Shown: piece after piece, positions 17,365 to 26,844 of the stretch
How the letters are laid out: the number at the start of each line of letters is the position of its first letter
How positions within the stretch are numbered: position 1 is the first letter of the stretch
Assembly (NCBI RefSeq): GCF_024347375.1
Contig: NZ_AP025471.1
Coordinates: 1,302,001-1,366,000, forward strand
DNA from: Vibrio coralliirubri
Lineage (GTDB): Bacteria; Pseudomonadota; Gammaproteobacteria; Enterobacterales; Vibrionaceae
Reading direction: 5' to 3'
Length of the DNA: 64,000 bases
The notes under the pieces: model-generated
The model's input: the letters and a program-made list of their open reading frames with translations, nothing else
Database searches by the model: none
Told to the model about the DNA's origin: nothing
Made by a program: the position numbers and the translations under genes

Positions 17365-18198
17365 CTATAGCAAGCGACGTCTTAAGCCCGTTCGCTCCAA
17401 GATTCGTGTCGAAATTTCTTCAACCGATAGCGAAGAGGTATTGATGTACGGCACAGCCTCTCTGCGGAACATCGCCTCTACCGTTTGCAATTCATACAAA
17501 CATTGTGAGTCACTGGCGTATTCGCTGCCTGCTAAACGGTTCTCACGAATTTCAGTGAGCCTTTCTGCATCAATGGTTAAACCAAACAACTTATGTCGGT
17601 AGATCTCAAACTCTGGCAACAACTTTAAGCGCGCCAAGTCATCGTGGATAAATGGGTAGTTTGCTACGCGTAAGCCAAACTGCATCGCCATATACAAACT
17701 TGTTGGTGTTTTGCCACTTCGAGAAACCCCTAACAAGATGATGTCGGCTTCTTCCAGCCCTTTTAGCGTGATGCCATCATCATGCGCGAGCGTGTACTCA
17801 ATCGCAGCAATACGGTCGAAATACTTCACCGAGTCCTTGTTTACACTGCGTGAGCGCTGCAACTTAGGAACAGGCGCCATCTGAATGTCATCCTGTACTT
17901 TCTGCACGATGCTCTCTAACACGTCATAACAGTGCGCGGGCGCTTCTAGCAATTTATCCTTGATATCAGGTATCACAATCGAAAAGAACACCAGCGGTTC
18001 TAACCCGGTATCACGATACGAAATTTCAATCTCTTTCAATAAATCAGAAAGTTTGTCCTCACTTTCCACAAACGGAAAGGTTTTTTCATTGGCTTTAAAA
18101 GGGAATTGACCTAGAACAACATGCCCTAAAGTCTCACATGTTATGGCCGTTCCATCAGAAACATAGAATACATCACGACTTTGAATATCAATTTGCAT
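17365..18198 (-). CDS. ppsR: Phosphoenolpyruvate synthase regulatory protein (PSRP)
   Basis: Bifunctional serine/threonine kinase and pyrophosphorylase of the DUF299 family, 277 aa, which inactivates PpsA by ADP-dependent phosphorylation and reactivates it by Pi-dependent dephosphorylation. P-loop [11 protein letters not shown] lies at about residues 157-167, and the N-terminal [17 protein letters not shown] is typical. The divergent neighbour ppsA is its target, so enzyme and regulator share one intergenic promoter region. Confidence 0.95.
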   Translation of the reverse strand: MQIDIQSRDVFYVSDGTAITCETLGHVVLGQFPFKANEKTFPFVESEDKLSDLLKEIEISYRDTGLEPLVFFSIVIPDIKDKLLEAPAHCYDVLESIVQKVQDDIQMAPVPKLQRSRSVNKDSVKYFDRIAAIEYTLAHDDGITLKGLEEADIILLGVSRSGKTPTSLYMAMQFGLRVANYPFIHDDLARLKLLPEFEIYRHKLFGLTIDAERLTEIRENRLAGSEYASDSQCLYELQTVEAMFRREAVPYINTSSLSVEEISTRILERTGLRRRLL

Positions 18199-18324
18199 TT
18201 TTTATTTAATGTTTAAAATTATTTTGAGTAGGATGGGAACCATAATATATATAACGAAACCCTGCTGACTATTACGTCCCCCACAGCTTTAAAAAATAAT
18301 TTACATTTTTTTAAACTGATACGT

Positions 18325-18332
18325 AATCGTTT
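18325..18332 (+). promoter_or_regulatory. Possible Cra-type half site upstream of ppsA
   Basis: AATCGTTT matches the core of the Cra consensus TGAATCGTTTCA, but the outer bases do not. In E. coli Cra activates ppsA. The divergent gap 18199-18376 must hold both promoters; no convincing -35/-10 pair could be fixed by eye. Confidence 0.25.
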
Positions 18333-18376
18333 GCCTTTAAATCCCTACAATGCTTGCTATGTTTCTGGAGAAATAA

Positions 18377-20749
18377 ATGCAAAATAATACCCTATGGTTC
18401 AATGGCCTATCCATGGAAGATGTCGACAAAGTCGGCGGTAAGAACGCCTCACTGGGCGAGATGGTTTCTAACCTGTCCAATGCTGGTGTTTCTGTACCTA
18501 ATGGTTTTGCTACCACCTCTTATGCGTTTAACGACTTTCTTGATTACAAAGGTCTTGATGAGCGTATTCACCAACTACTTGATGAACTTGATGTTGAAGA
18601 CGTTGACGCACTGCGTAAGACAGGTGCAACGATTCGACAATGGGTTCTAGATGCACCCTTCCCAGAATCACTAGAGCAAGACATCCGTGATAACTACCGC
18701 GAGCTAATTGAAGACAACGAAGAATTGTCTGTAGCGGTTCGTTCATCGGCAACGGCAGAAGATCTTCCAGATGCTTCTTTCGCAGGCCAGCAAGAGACAT
18801 TCCTTAACGTGAAAGGTATCGATGCGGTACTCGAAGCAACTAAGCACGTTTACGCGTCACTCTTTAACGATCGCGCTATCTCTTACCGTGTACACCAAGG
18901 CTTTGACCACCGTGGCATTTCATTGTCTGCGGGTATCCAGCGCATGGTTCGTTCAGACAAAGCTTCTTCAGGTGTGATGTTCACGCTTGATACTGAGTCT
19001 GGCTTCGACCAAGTGGTATTCATCACCTCCTCTTGGGGCTTGGGTGAAATGGTTGTACAAGGTGCTGTGAACCCAGACGAGTTCTACGTTCACAAACCAA
19101 TGCTAGAAGCGGGTCACTACCCAATCGTTAAGAAGACGTTTGGTTCTAAGTTGATCAAGATGATCTACTCGACCAATCAAGAGATCGGCAAGCAAGTTGA
19201 TATCATCGACACCGACACTCAAGAGCGTAACGAGTTTTCATTGAACGATGAAGAGATCAAAGAGCTAGCAAAACAAGCGATGATCATCGAGAAGCACTAC
19301 CAACGTCCAATGGACATTGAGTGGGCGAAAGATGGCATCGACGGCAAGCTTTACATCGTTCAGGCTCGCCCAGAAACCGTATGTTCTCAAAGCGACCAAA
19401 ACGTTATCGAGCGTTACGAGCTAAACAACAAGGCGGACGTCTTGGTTGAAGGTCGTGCTATCGGTCAACGCATCGGTTCAGGCCCAGTTCGCTTGGTTGA
19501 TTCACTAGACCAAATGTCACTGGTTCAAGAAGGCGATGTACTGGTAACAGACATGACAGACCCAGATTGGGAACCTGTGATGAAGAAGGCGTCTGCGATT
19601 GTCACTAACCGTGGCGGCCGTACTTGTCACGCTGCAATCATCGCTCGTGAGCTTGGTATCCCAGCGATTGTTGGTTGTGGTACAGCAACAAGCAGCCTAA
19701 ACGATGGCGATACCGTGACAGTGTCATGTTCAGAAGGCGAAACAGGCTACGTTTACAACGGCGAACTCGACTTTGAAATCAAACGCTCTGAGGTTGATGA
19801 GCTACCAATGCTGCCAACCAAAGTAATGATGAACGTGGGTAACCCAGATCGTGCCTTCGATTTCGCGCAGATTCCAAACGAAGGTGTTGGCCTTGCTCGT
19901 CTTGAATTCATCATCAACAAGATGATCGGTATTCACCCTAAAGCACTGCTTAACTTCGATGCGCAAACGGATGAGCTAAAAGCGGAAATCAACGAACGTA
20001 TTCGCGGCTACAAAGATCCTATCGATTTCTACGTAAGCAAATTAACAGAAGGCATCGCGACTATCGCTTCTGCATTCTGGCCTAAGCGTGTGATCGTACG
20101 TATGTCTGACTTTAAGTCGAATGAGTACAGCAACCTTGTAGGCGGCAAAACGTTTGAACCACATGAAGAGAACCCAATGCTTGGCTTCCGTGGTGCATCT
20201 CGTTACATCTCACCAGTATTCGAAGACTGTTTCGAGCTAGAAACTCAAGCAATCAAACGTGTTCGTAATGAGATGGGCCTTAAGAACGTTGAAATTATGA
20301 TTCCATTCGTTCGTACACCAAGTGAAGCGGCATCGGTTATCGACATTCTGGCTAAGTTCGACCTACGCCGTGGCGACCAAGGTCTGAAAGTCATCATGAT
20401 GTGTGAGCTACCATCGAACGCAATCTTGGCTGATGAGTTCTTGAAGTACTTCGATGGCTTCTCTATCGGTTCAAACGACATGACACAACTGACACTTGGC
20501 CTAGACCGAGATTCAGGTGATGTGGCACACCTATTCGATGAGCGTAACCCAGCCGTGAAAGCAATGCTGAAAATGGCGATCGATGCGGCAACCAAAGCGG
20601 GTAAATACGTGGGTATTTGTGGCCAAGGCCCATCTGACCATGACGACCTAGCAGAGTGGTTAATGGAGCAAGGCATCAGCTCTGTTTCACTAAACCCGGA
20701 TACGGTTATCGATACGTGGTTGAAGCTAGGTAACGTTGCCAACAAGTAA
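18377..20749 (+). CDS. ppsA: Phosphoenolpyruvate synthase
   Basis: 790 aa (E. coli 792). Converts pyruvate, ATP and water to PEP, AMP and Pi for gluconeogenesis. Domain order: N-terminal ATP-binding domain ([33 protein letters not shown]), central swivelling domain with the phosphorylated His in [21 protein letters not shown] (about residues 413-433), and C-terminal PEP/pyruvate barrel ([38 protein letters not shown]). ATG 18377 is preceded by TGGAGAAATAA. The Thr just before the catalytic His (RTCH) is the expected target of PpsR. Confidence 0.97.
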   Translation: MQNNTLWFNGLSMEDVDKVGGKNASLGEMVSNLSNAGVSVPNGFATTSYAFNDFLDYKGLDERIHQLLDELDVEDVDALRKTGATIRQWVLDAPFPESLEQDIRDNYRELIEDNEELSVAVRSSATAEDLPDASFAGQQETFLNVKGIDAVLEATKHVYASLFNDRAISYRVHQGFDHRGISLSAGIQRMVRSDKASSGVMFTLDTESGFDQVVFITSSWGLGEMVVQGAVNPDEFYVHKPMLEAGHYPIVKKTFGSKLIKMIYSTNQEIGKQVDIIDTDTQERNEFSLNDEEIKELAKQAMIIEKHYQRPMDIEWAKDGIDGKLYIVQARPETVCSQSDQNVIERYELNNKADVLVEGRAIGQRIGSGPVRLVDSLDQMSLVQEGDVLVTDMTDPDWEPVMKKASAIVTNRGGRTCHAAIIARELGIPAIVGCGTATSSLNDGDTVTVSCSEGETGYVYNGELDFEIKRSEVDELPMLPTKVMMNVGNPDRAFDFAQIPNEGVGLARLEFIINKMIGIHPKALLNFDAQTDELKAEINERIRGYKDPIDFYVSKLTEGIATIASAFWPKRVIVRMSDFKSNEYSNLVGGKTFEPHEENPMLGFRGASRYISPVFEDCFELETQAIKRVRNEMGLKNVEIMIPFVRTPSEAASVIDILAKFDLRRGDQGLKVIMMCELPSNAILADEFLKYFDGFSIGSNDMTQLTLGLDRDSGDVAHLFDERNPAVKAMLKMAIDAATKAGKYVGICGQGPSDHDDLAEWLMEQGISSVSLNPDTVIDTWLKLGNVANK

Positions 20750-20791
20750 CGTTTAACCACTCAAATAGAAACACCGAAAAGTAGAGTCAAC

Positions 20792-20821
20792 AAAGCCAGT
20801 CATTGCGACTGGCTTTTTCTT
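20792..20821 (+). terminator. Intrinsic terminator of ppsA
   Basis: AAAGCCAGTC (20792-20801) and GACTGGCTTT (20807-20816) form a 10-bp stem with loop ATTGC, then TTTCTTT. It also faces the convergent serine-hydrolase gene. Confidence 0.85.
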
Positions 20822-20865
20822 TATTGGCTGTTGTTTCTAGTTTCTACCTTGCTCAGCCACGGACA

Positions 20866-22221
20866 TTACTTGTCATTCAACAACTTAGCCGCAGAGCGCA
20901 TTAGTGCTGGGCCTTTGTTCTCACCAAAACCTGAGTGGTATGGGTTGGTTGAGAACATCACACCCACAAAGTCACGCGCAGGGTCGATGTAAATAAATTG
21001 GCCTAGGTTGCCGCTTTTCGACATCGCACCATCGTTGAAGATGAAATCAAACTGGTATGCGTTGTAGTCCGCTTTTTCGTTGTACGCGTGCAGTGAACTG
21101 CTCTCTTTGCTAGTACCTACGAATGCTTTTGGATCACCGCCGTTGCGGATACGATCAATCACAGCTTGTGACACCACTGGCTCATCAGCCACCGCTTTCC
21201 AACTAGGTGTAAATAGTGTTCCCCAGCGCGCCATGTCTTCTACCGTTGATGAAACCAAGCCAACCGCGATCGCCATACCATCTGGCGTCAAGTTGAATTG
21301 CATTGGTTGACGTGCGTGCACTTTTGACCAAACACGATCTTCGAATACTTGAGTCCAGGTTTTGTTTTCAACGTTTTCAACTAACTTAGTCAGTACCATG
21401 GTGTTGATAGATGCGTAACGGAAATGGTCACCTGCTTGTTCACCTTCCAGTTTCTGTGCACCTTGAGCCACTTCCATCCAAGTTTCCATCTCACCCGTTT
21501 TTGCTCTTGGTGAGTTAAACGATGCCGCAAAGAAACGCACCACATCAGAATCTGGGTTCAAGATAGACTCTAATGTCTCTTCATTGTCTAGCGCGGTCGA
21601 CATGTTCAGAACTTGGTGTACTGTGATGCCATCCCAGTTCGTTCCTTTCAATTCAGAAACATACTCAGCGATCTCTTTTTCAGGGTCGACTTTGCCCTCT
21701 TCCACTAACATCGCAATCACAGTACCAACCGTGGTTTTCGCTGTAGATGCCCAAACATGCGTATCTGTCGGCTTCATACCCGGGTAAGCTTCGTAAACGA
21801 TCTCCCCTTTGTGAATTAGCATAAAGCCTTGAGTACGGAACTGTTCATCCGCCAAGTACTGATCCATTGTCAACTGACCTTTGCTTTCAGTATCAACTTT
21901 GAGTGCAGCGAGTCGTGGGTCGATATTTTTAACTAAAGGCTTGTACTCTTCGTTTGGAGCCGCCAGTGCCGTTGGTAGAAACTCACTCATGTGCATGTTG
22001 TAGTAAACGCTGTGGTCGCCGCCCATCTGCCAATGAAAGTTATTGAATAACTCACGAGCTGAGTCAGTAAAACTTGGGGTAAATGCTGTGCTCGCCTCTT
22101 TCACGGTCAAGGTAACTTGGGCACCTTCAACTTTCAGAGCTTCTTCAACTGGGTTTGCTGCAAGAGCAAATGACGATGCGGTCGCTAACGATACTAGAAC
22201 GGCAATGTGTTTAAGTTTCAT
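20866..22221 (-). CDS. Exported serine hydrolase (class C beta-lactamase / esterase-like)
   Basis: 451 aa from ATG 22221, which has GGAGACCAATT directly upstream and starts a signal peptide (MKLKHIAVLVSLATASSFALA). The beta-lactamase/transpeptidase-like domain has the SxxK motif S159-T-A-K162 in HVWASTAKTTVG; a YxN-type Tyr is likely in the FRYASINTMVL region. Such proteins are mostly esterases, peptidases or beta-lactamase relatives; real beta-lactam resistance cannot be inferred. The frame extends upstream to 22293 without supporting signals. An AraC regulator gene is divergent and may control it. Confidence 0.86.
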   Translation of the reverse strand: MKLKHIAVLVSLATASSFALAANPVEEALKVEGAQVTLTVKEASTAFTPSFTDSARELFNNFHWQMGGDHSVYYNMHMSEFLPTALAAPNEEYKPLVKNIDPRLAALKVDTESKGQLTMDQYLADEQFRTQGFMLIHKGEIVYEAYPGMKPTDTHVWASTAKTTVGTVIAMLVEEGKVDPEKEIAEYVSELKGTNWDGITVHQVLNMSTALDNEETLESILNPDSDVVRFFAASFNSPRAKTGEMETWMEVAQGAQKLEGEQAGDHFRYASINTMVLTKLVENVENKTWTQVFEDRVWSKVHARQPMQFNLTPDGMAIAVGLVSSTVEDMARWGTLFTPSWKAVADEPVVSQAVIDRIRNGGDPKAFVGTSKESSSLHAYNEKADYNAYQFDFIFNDGAMSKSGNLGQFIYIDPARDFVGVMFSTNPYHSGFGENKGPALMRSAAKLLNDK

Positions 22222-22313
22222 AATTGGTCTCCTGTTTGGGTTAGGAAAAGTATAAGGAGATGCGCTACACTTAATTAGGTCATTTGGTGACATTTAATGG
22301 TAAGCACAAAACA

Positions 22314-23291
22314 ATGAAAGCATCATCGAACACCACTAGCATATTGCTCACTTCGACCAGTAACATTGCTCCATATATTCAGTATTGTGACAAACATAGA
22401 CTGGATTGGCGCACTGTCGCCGATGCGTGCGGTCTACCCATTGAGCTAACACAATCCAATCAATGGCTTCCTACACAAGACGTGATTCGCTTCATTCATG
22501 GCCTTGAGCGAAAGTTTGGTTATTCGATAGGGATTGAGGTTGGACGTAGGGCTTCTCTAGAGCAATTGTCACCTGAGCTAGACCGAAAAATTGATCAATG
22601 CACGTCACTAGAGCAAGCGGTACGTTGCTTGATTACTGAAATATCGACCTTAAGTAATCACGTCACCATATGGACGGAAAAAAGCGATGGATTGTGGTGG
22701 CTGTGTCATCGAAGTTGCTATCACCCATCGACCTTAGGTTTTGAACAAACCGAATGGTTTCGCGCCCTGACCGTGATTAGCCTCTGTCGTAAGTTCATTG
22801 ACAGTCATTGGCAACCATCACACGCCAAGTTGGTCTCTAAGCACAACAGCGCACGTAAGTTACCTAAGCATTTCTTTGATTCTGATATTCGGTTTGAGCA
22901 GCAATATGGTGCGTTCTCGATTCCGCTGCCCGATGATTATCGTGCCATTTCAGAACAAAATAGTACCCATGATTGGCATCACGCCGTCGAGATATTAATA
23001 GACACCTATGCGACTCTACCTTGGTTCAATATTGAGTGGTTTGCGACCATGCTCGGCATGACAAAACGAACGCTGCAGAGAAACCTGAAAAGCAAAAACA
23101 TTCTCTTTAAAGAAGCCAAAGAACAGGTTCGGGAAGCTAAAGCAAAACAGCTACTTGAAGAGACCAACCTTTCTGTTCAAGACATCAGTTGGCAAGTGGG
23201 TTACAGCGACTTAAGTAATTTCAATCGTGCATTCAAAGGTTGGGTTGGAGTCACACCTCCGAGCTATCGAAGCAATAAAAGAGGTGATTAA
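22314..23291 (+). CDS. AraC-family transcriptional regulator
   Basis: About 325 aa. An N-terminal ligand-binding domain of the arabinose-binding-like type found in OruR/ArgR-like AraC proteins (residues about 15-200) is followed by a C-terminal double helix-turn-helix (MLGMTKRTLQRNLKSK; VQDISWQVGYSDLSNFNRAF), ending VTPPSYRSNK. Start is uncertain: ATG 22314 (MKASSNTT) or TTG/GTG at 22284/22287, which have an AGG nearby. Divergent from the exported hydrolase, with under 100 bases between starts, suggesting it regulates that gene. Confidence 0.88.
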   Translation: MKASSNTTSILLTSTSNIAPYIQYCDKHRLDWRTVADACGLPIELTQSNQWLPTQDVIRFIHGLERKFGYSIGIEVGRRASLEQLSPELDRKIDQCTSLEQAVRCLITEISTLSNHVTIWTEKSDGLWWLCHRSCYHPSTLGFEQTEWFRALTVISLCRKFIDSHWQPSHAKLVSKHNSARKLPKHFFDSDIRFEQQYGAFSIPLPDDYRAISEQNSTHDWHHAVEILIDTYATLPWFNIEWFATMLGMTKRTLQRNLKSKNILFKEAKEQVREAKAKQLLEETNLSVQDISWQVGYSDLSNFNRAFKGWVGVTPPSYRSNKRGD

Positions 23292-23321
23292 AACCAAAAA
23301 GTCCGGTCAAGTAACCGGACT
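23291..23321 (-). terminator. Terminator of the RelA/SpoT-like gene
   Basis: AGTCCGGT and ACCGGACT form an 8-bp stem. Read on the minus strand it is followed by TTTTTGGTTTT. Confidence 0.75.
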
Positions 23322-23346
23322 CATAGTAGCTCTCAATGCAGGTTTA

Positions 23347-24462
23347 CTACTCTAATAAAGCTCTGGCGTTATCACCTTGCTCATAGATATAGAGGCTGAC
23401 ACGAGACAATATCGTTATCTCTTCTAAGCTGACTTGAAGTGAGTTCTGCCCCCTTCCAAGGTTCGCTCTCAAACGATCAACCAACTGCTGTACAGCCATC
23501 AAATCATCTCTCGCTTTAGGTACTCGAGTGTTCATAAAGTTGAACCATTTTTCACTCATATTACGACTTATCTTGGCAAGTACCTCAGTATTGGTAATGG
23601 TGAATGCCTTATCAAGATTGCCTCCATCTCGAAGGATGTCATAGATGATGTGACCGTTCTTTTTCGCCACCATCATATTCTTGGTATTGAGCTGCAATTC
23701 ACCGATATGTCCGTTGGCCATTTTTAAGAAGAACTTAATGTCTTTGTAACCGGCGTCTGTTGCTCCGCAGTTGAATTTTGCATTGTCGCCTTGGCTTGTA
23801 CCGTAGCGATCTTTCATCGCAGACTGGTGGTGTTTTAGCTCAATAAACTCTTTGGTCAAAATGATCATCGCCTTGGCTACGATCATATCGTCCATATTCT
23901 CGAATACGATGGTCATACGAGCGGCATCTTTGAGATCGCCAATATCGTAGTGACGTTTTCGATTGGTAATTTTATCCAGCGCGCCGTGGAAATCTTTTAC
24001 GCCTAGATAAGCACCCGGAGGCTGTTTGAGTGTGCCGTTACATACTGAAGCGACTTTAACAGCAAACTCTCTGAGCGCTTCTTGCGCCTCAACCGTTTCC
24101 ATAAACATCATGAACAGCTGCTTTTTCTTGAGCGTGGCATTCGCGACCTGATTTCGAGAACCAAAATCTAGGTTACCGCTCCCTAACTTCTGGCTCGACG
24201 ATTCATCCAAGTAATTATGAATTTTCTCTTTCTGAGTCATGATGTCGAGAATGACCTGATCTTGCTGCTTATTGGCGTCATTCATGTAATCGAAGTTTTC
24301 GACTTTCTGTTTTAGAGCTTGTAACTTCTGTTGGTAATCTTTGACATTAACCAAACGAAAGCCCTGAGACATAATCCCTTGCTGGTTTATCTTCGCCAGA
24401 ACCTTGGCTTTGTTCTTTCTCACTTGTTCTTGGCTGATCTGAATTTCTTCTGTCCCTGGCAT
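23347..24462 (-). CDS. RelA/SpoT-like nucleotidyltransferase-fold protein, orphan
   Basis: 371 aa, soluble, no signal peptide. The N-terminal half (about 1-130) is Gln/Lys-rich and probably coiled coil. Residues about 150-280 resemble the RelA/SpoT synthetase fold. D176 and R182 in DLKDAARMTIVF match the D..R strand of DLxGxRI; GYKDIKF (238-244) matches the GYxSxH segment; ELQLNT (255-260) followed by KNGHIIYD matches ExQIRT...GxxHWxYK. The G-loop RxKxxxS is not well conserved. It could make or transfer a nucleotide product (alarmone synthetase, toxic ppApp-type or tRNA pyrophosphorylating enzyme). I do not recognise a named family; this call is motif-based. Monocistronic, no obvious immunity partner. 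Confidence 0.55.
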   Translation of the reverse strand: MPGTEEIQISQEQVRKNKAKVLAKINQQGIMSQGFRLVNVKDYQQKLQALKQKVENFDYMNDANKQQDQVILDIMTQKEKIHNYLDESSSQKLGSGNLDFGSRNQVANATLKKKQLFMMFMETVEAQEALREFAVKVASVCNGTLKQPPGAYLGVKDFHGALDKITNRKRHYDIGDLKDAARMTIVFENMDDMIVAKAMIILTKEFIELKHHQSAMKDRYGTSQGDNAKFNCGATDAGYKDIKFFLKMANGHIGELQLNTKNMMVAKKNGHIIYDILRDGGNLDKAFTITNTEVLAKISRNMSEKWFNFMNTRVPKARDDLMAVQQLVDRLRANLGRGQNSLQVSLEEITILSRVSLYIYEQGDNARALLE

Positions 24463-24784
24463 ATTTTGGCTCCCTCTCCAATATGCATTTAAAAATGTGC
24501 TTGCTGAGTCGCAATTCCTTTTCTCTCCAACGATATTAGTTTATGGGTTTGATAATTACATTAGCCAACTTCGATAAGTCTATAAAATAAATAAGGTTTG
24601 AGAGGTGCTTCCATAAAGTCACAGTGCAGAATGCACCGAACCTACTGAAAACACGCATAGGTAATATGTTTAGATCGGGTAACATTTATTGGTATCGAGC
24701 TGACGTTACGTTATCCTTTACGCAATTCTTCATTGAGTGGATTGTCACTACGACAAACCGACCTTCAAGACTGATAAGAGTGTT
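24463..24784. other. Divergent intergenic region, no gene seen
   Basis: 322 bases between the RelA/SpoT-like gene and the MATE gene. A/T-rich; it must hold both promoters, but no convincing operator or RNA structure was found by eye. Confidence 0.5.
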
Positions 24785-26119
24785 ATGAATTCTACGACCG
24801 CAACTCCCTCGCCTTCTCTTGGCCGACAACTCTATACAATGACATGGCCAATGCTGTTTGGGGTACTCTCCCTGATGAGCTTCCAGCTTGTAGACAGTGC
24901 TTTTATTGGCCAGCTAGGCGTGCTGCCGCTCGCGGTTCAAGGCTTCACACTGCCAATTCAAATGATCATTATCGGGATTCAAGTCGGACTAGGCATCGCG
25001 ACAACGGCTGTGATCGCGAGAGCGATTGGCGCCAACGAGATACGCTATGCCAAACAGCTCGGCGGATTAGTGGTTGCGATGGGCAGTGTGAGTGTCGCGC
25101 TGTTCTCAGTCATCATCTATCTGTTGCGTGGTCCTATTTTACAACTGCTCGATGCACCACCAACGGTATTGCCGATCATTGATTCTTACTGGATCTATTG
25201 GCTGGTAAGCTCTTGGACAGGCGCACTGCTCTACTTTTTCTACAGCGTGTGTCGTGCCAATGGCAATACCATGCTGCCCGGTTCGATGATGATCGCCACC
25301 AGCATCATCAACTTGATATTGGACCCGATTTTCATCTTCACGCTCGACATGGGCATCAACGGAGCCGCGATTGCGACCATCTTGGCGTTCGGTGCCGGTA
25401 TTTTTATCGTTGCTCCTAAGGTGACGAAGAAGCATTGGATGACATTCGACTGGCACGATCTTGATATCGGCAAAAGTGTTCGCTCTATTGGAAACATCAT
25501 GGGGCCTGCGATGATCAGTCAACTGCTGCCACCAGTCTCTTCGATGCTCGCCACCAAACTGCTTGCTGGCTACGGTACTGCAGCCGTTGCGGCTTGGGCG
25601 CTAGGTTCACGTTTTGAATTCTTTTCGATTGTTGCAGTGCTTGCTCTTACTATGTCAATGCCACCTATGATTGGCCGAATGTTGGGAGAAAAGAACCTAG
25701 AAAACATACGCAAGCTCGTCAAGATTGCCGTGATGTTCGTATTAGGGTTCCAATTGGTGATCGCACTAGTCACTTGGGTGTTCTCTGGTGGGTTGGCAAA
25801 TCTCATGACCAGCGAAGACGAAGTCTCGACCATTTTGAACTACCACTTACTTATCGTTCCTATCAGTTTAGGGCCTTTGGGCATCTGTATGCTGATGGTT
25901 TCTATCTCTAATGCGCTTGGCAAGTCTTATACCGCATTAGCGATTTCTGCACTGCGCCTGTTCGCTTTCTTCTTACCTTGTTTATGGGTTGGTTCGCAGC
26001 TTGCTGGCATTGAAGGCCTATTCTGGGGTGCCATGGTAGGTAATGTACTTGCCGGCACTTGTGCATGGTTTATGTATCAGCAAGCGCTTGGGCAAGTCGA
26101 AGCTAAGCTAGCCAAATAG
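24785..26119 (+). CDS. MATE-family multidrug/Na+ antiporter
   Basis: 444 aa, about 12 membrane helices in two MatE halves (QLYTMTWPMLFGVLSLMSFQ and the second half from about residue 225, SVRSIGNIMGPAMISQLLPP). The motif QLGVLPLAVQGFTLP near the first loop is typical of DinF/NorM-like transporters. Expected to expel cationic compounds using Na+ or H+; substrate unknown. ATG 24785 with AAGAG five bases before; the frame is open to 24737 but the extra 16 residues are not membrane-protein-like. Confidence 0.9.
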   Translation: MNSTTATPSPSLGRQLYTMTWPMLFGVLSLMSFQLVDSAFIGQLGVLPLAVQGFTLPIQMIIIGIQVGLGIATTAVIARAIGANEIRYAKQLGGLVVAMGSVSVALFSVIIYLLRGPILQLLDAPPTVLPIIDSYWIYWLVSSWTGALLYFFYSVCRANGNTMLPGSMMIATSIINLILDPIFIFTLDMGINGAAIATILAFGAGIFIVAPKVTKKHWMTFDWHDLDIGKSVRSIGNIMGPAMISQLLPPVSSMLATKLLAGYGTAAVAAWALGSRFEFFSIVAVLALTMSMPPMIGRMLGEKNLENIRKLVKIAVMFVLGFQLVIALVTWVFSGGLANLMTSEDEVSTILNYHLLIVPISLGPLGICMLMVSISNALGKSYTALAISALRLFAFFLPCLWVGSQLAGIEGLFWGAMVGNVLAGTCAWFMYQQALGQVEAKLAK

Positions 26120-26150
26120 CTAATTGAACAGCTAGAGCGTTACGAACCAA

Positions 26151-26180
26151 AAAGCAGCCACTTAGGCTGCTTTTTCATTT
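26151..26180. terminator. Bidirectional terminator, MATE gene / phn operon end
   Basis: AAAGCAGCC and GGCTGCTTT flank ACTTA, with T-tracts on both strands (TTTTTCATTTT on plus, TTTTTGG on minus). It ends the 11.4-kb phn operon as well as the MATE transcript. Confidence 0.85.
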
Positions 26181-26202
26181 TAAGATTTAAAGGATATCGA
26201 GC

Positions 26203-26844
26203 TTAAACTTCCTCAAAGTGACCCAAGAACTCACCGCAATCTTTTTGGAAAAGTGGCAATGCTTCTGCAAGCTTTTCATCATCCCAATGCCACCATTGAA
26301 GGCTTTCCAGTCTCTCGCCATAGCTAGGATCTTCAAAGCGAGGGCGTAGCACCCTGGCAGGGTTACCAACCACAATTGAGTATGGCGGTACGTCTTTGGT
26401 CACCACACTACCCGCTCCGATAATCGAGCCATTGCCAATCGTAATACCCGGAAGAACAATCACTCCGTGACCAATCCACACATCGTGTCCAACCTGTACT
26501 TTGTCTTCCTCTCGCCACGAGAACACCTCATCGTCCAATGAAGTAGGGTCTTCGCCTAGTTGATACTTGCCCGGACGATAAGTGAAATGATGCAACGTTG
26601 GACGCCACCACGGATGGTTGCTCGGATTCAGACGAACCGATGCGGCGATTGATGTGAATTTACCTATTTCGGTAAACATCAGGTTACAGTCATTTTGGAT
26701 ATAGCTGTAGTCTCCAACTTTCACGTTATTTAGCACGCAACGGTCAGCGATTTCAGTCCAGCGCCCAAGTTCAACGTTGTGTAACTTACTGCTTTCAGCA
26801 ACGCTAGGTTCGCTGTTTAGGGTTGGGGAAAGTGGTTGGCTCAT
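26203..26844 (-). CDS. Phosphonate-cluster hexapeptide-repeat acyltransferase
   Basis: 213 aa with left-handed beta-helix hexapeptide repeats (VGHDVWIGHGVIVLPGITIG, NGSIIGAGSVVTKDVPPYSI) as in chloramphenicol/virginiamycin-type acetyltransferases; matches the phosphonate-associated transferase family found at the end of phn operons. It may acetylate an aminophosphonate, a job done by PhnO (a GNAT) in E. coli, but that is inference. Its ATG overlaps the phnP stop by four bases; last gene of the operon. Confidence 0.82.
   Translation of the reverse strand: MSQPLSPTLNSEPSVAESSKLHNVELGRWTEIADRCVLNNVKVGDYSYIQNDCNLMFTEIGKFTSIAASVRLNPSNHPWWRPTLHHFTYRPGKYQLGEDPTSLDDEVFSWREEDKVQVGHDVWIGHGVIVLPGITIGNGSIIGAGSVVTKDVPPYSIVVGNPARVLRPRFEDPSYGERLESLQWWHWDDEKLAEALPLFQKDCGEFLGHFEEV

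Noticed and set aside
18354..18650. 98-codon frame overlapping the 5' end of ppsA
   Set aside because: Alternative-frame shadow of the highly conserved ppsA sequence.
25139..25522. 127-codon antisense frame within the MATE gene
   Set aside because: Antisense reading of membrane-protein codons; no start signals.
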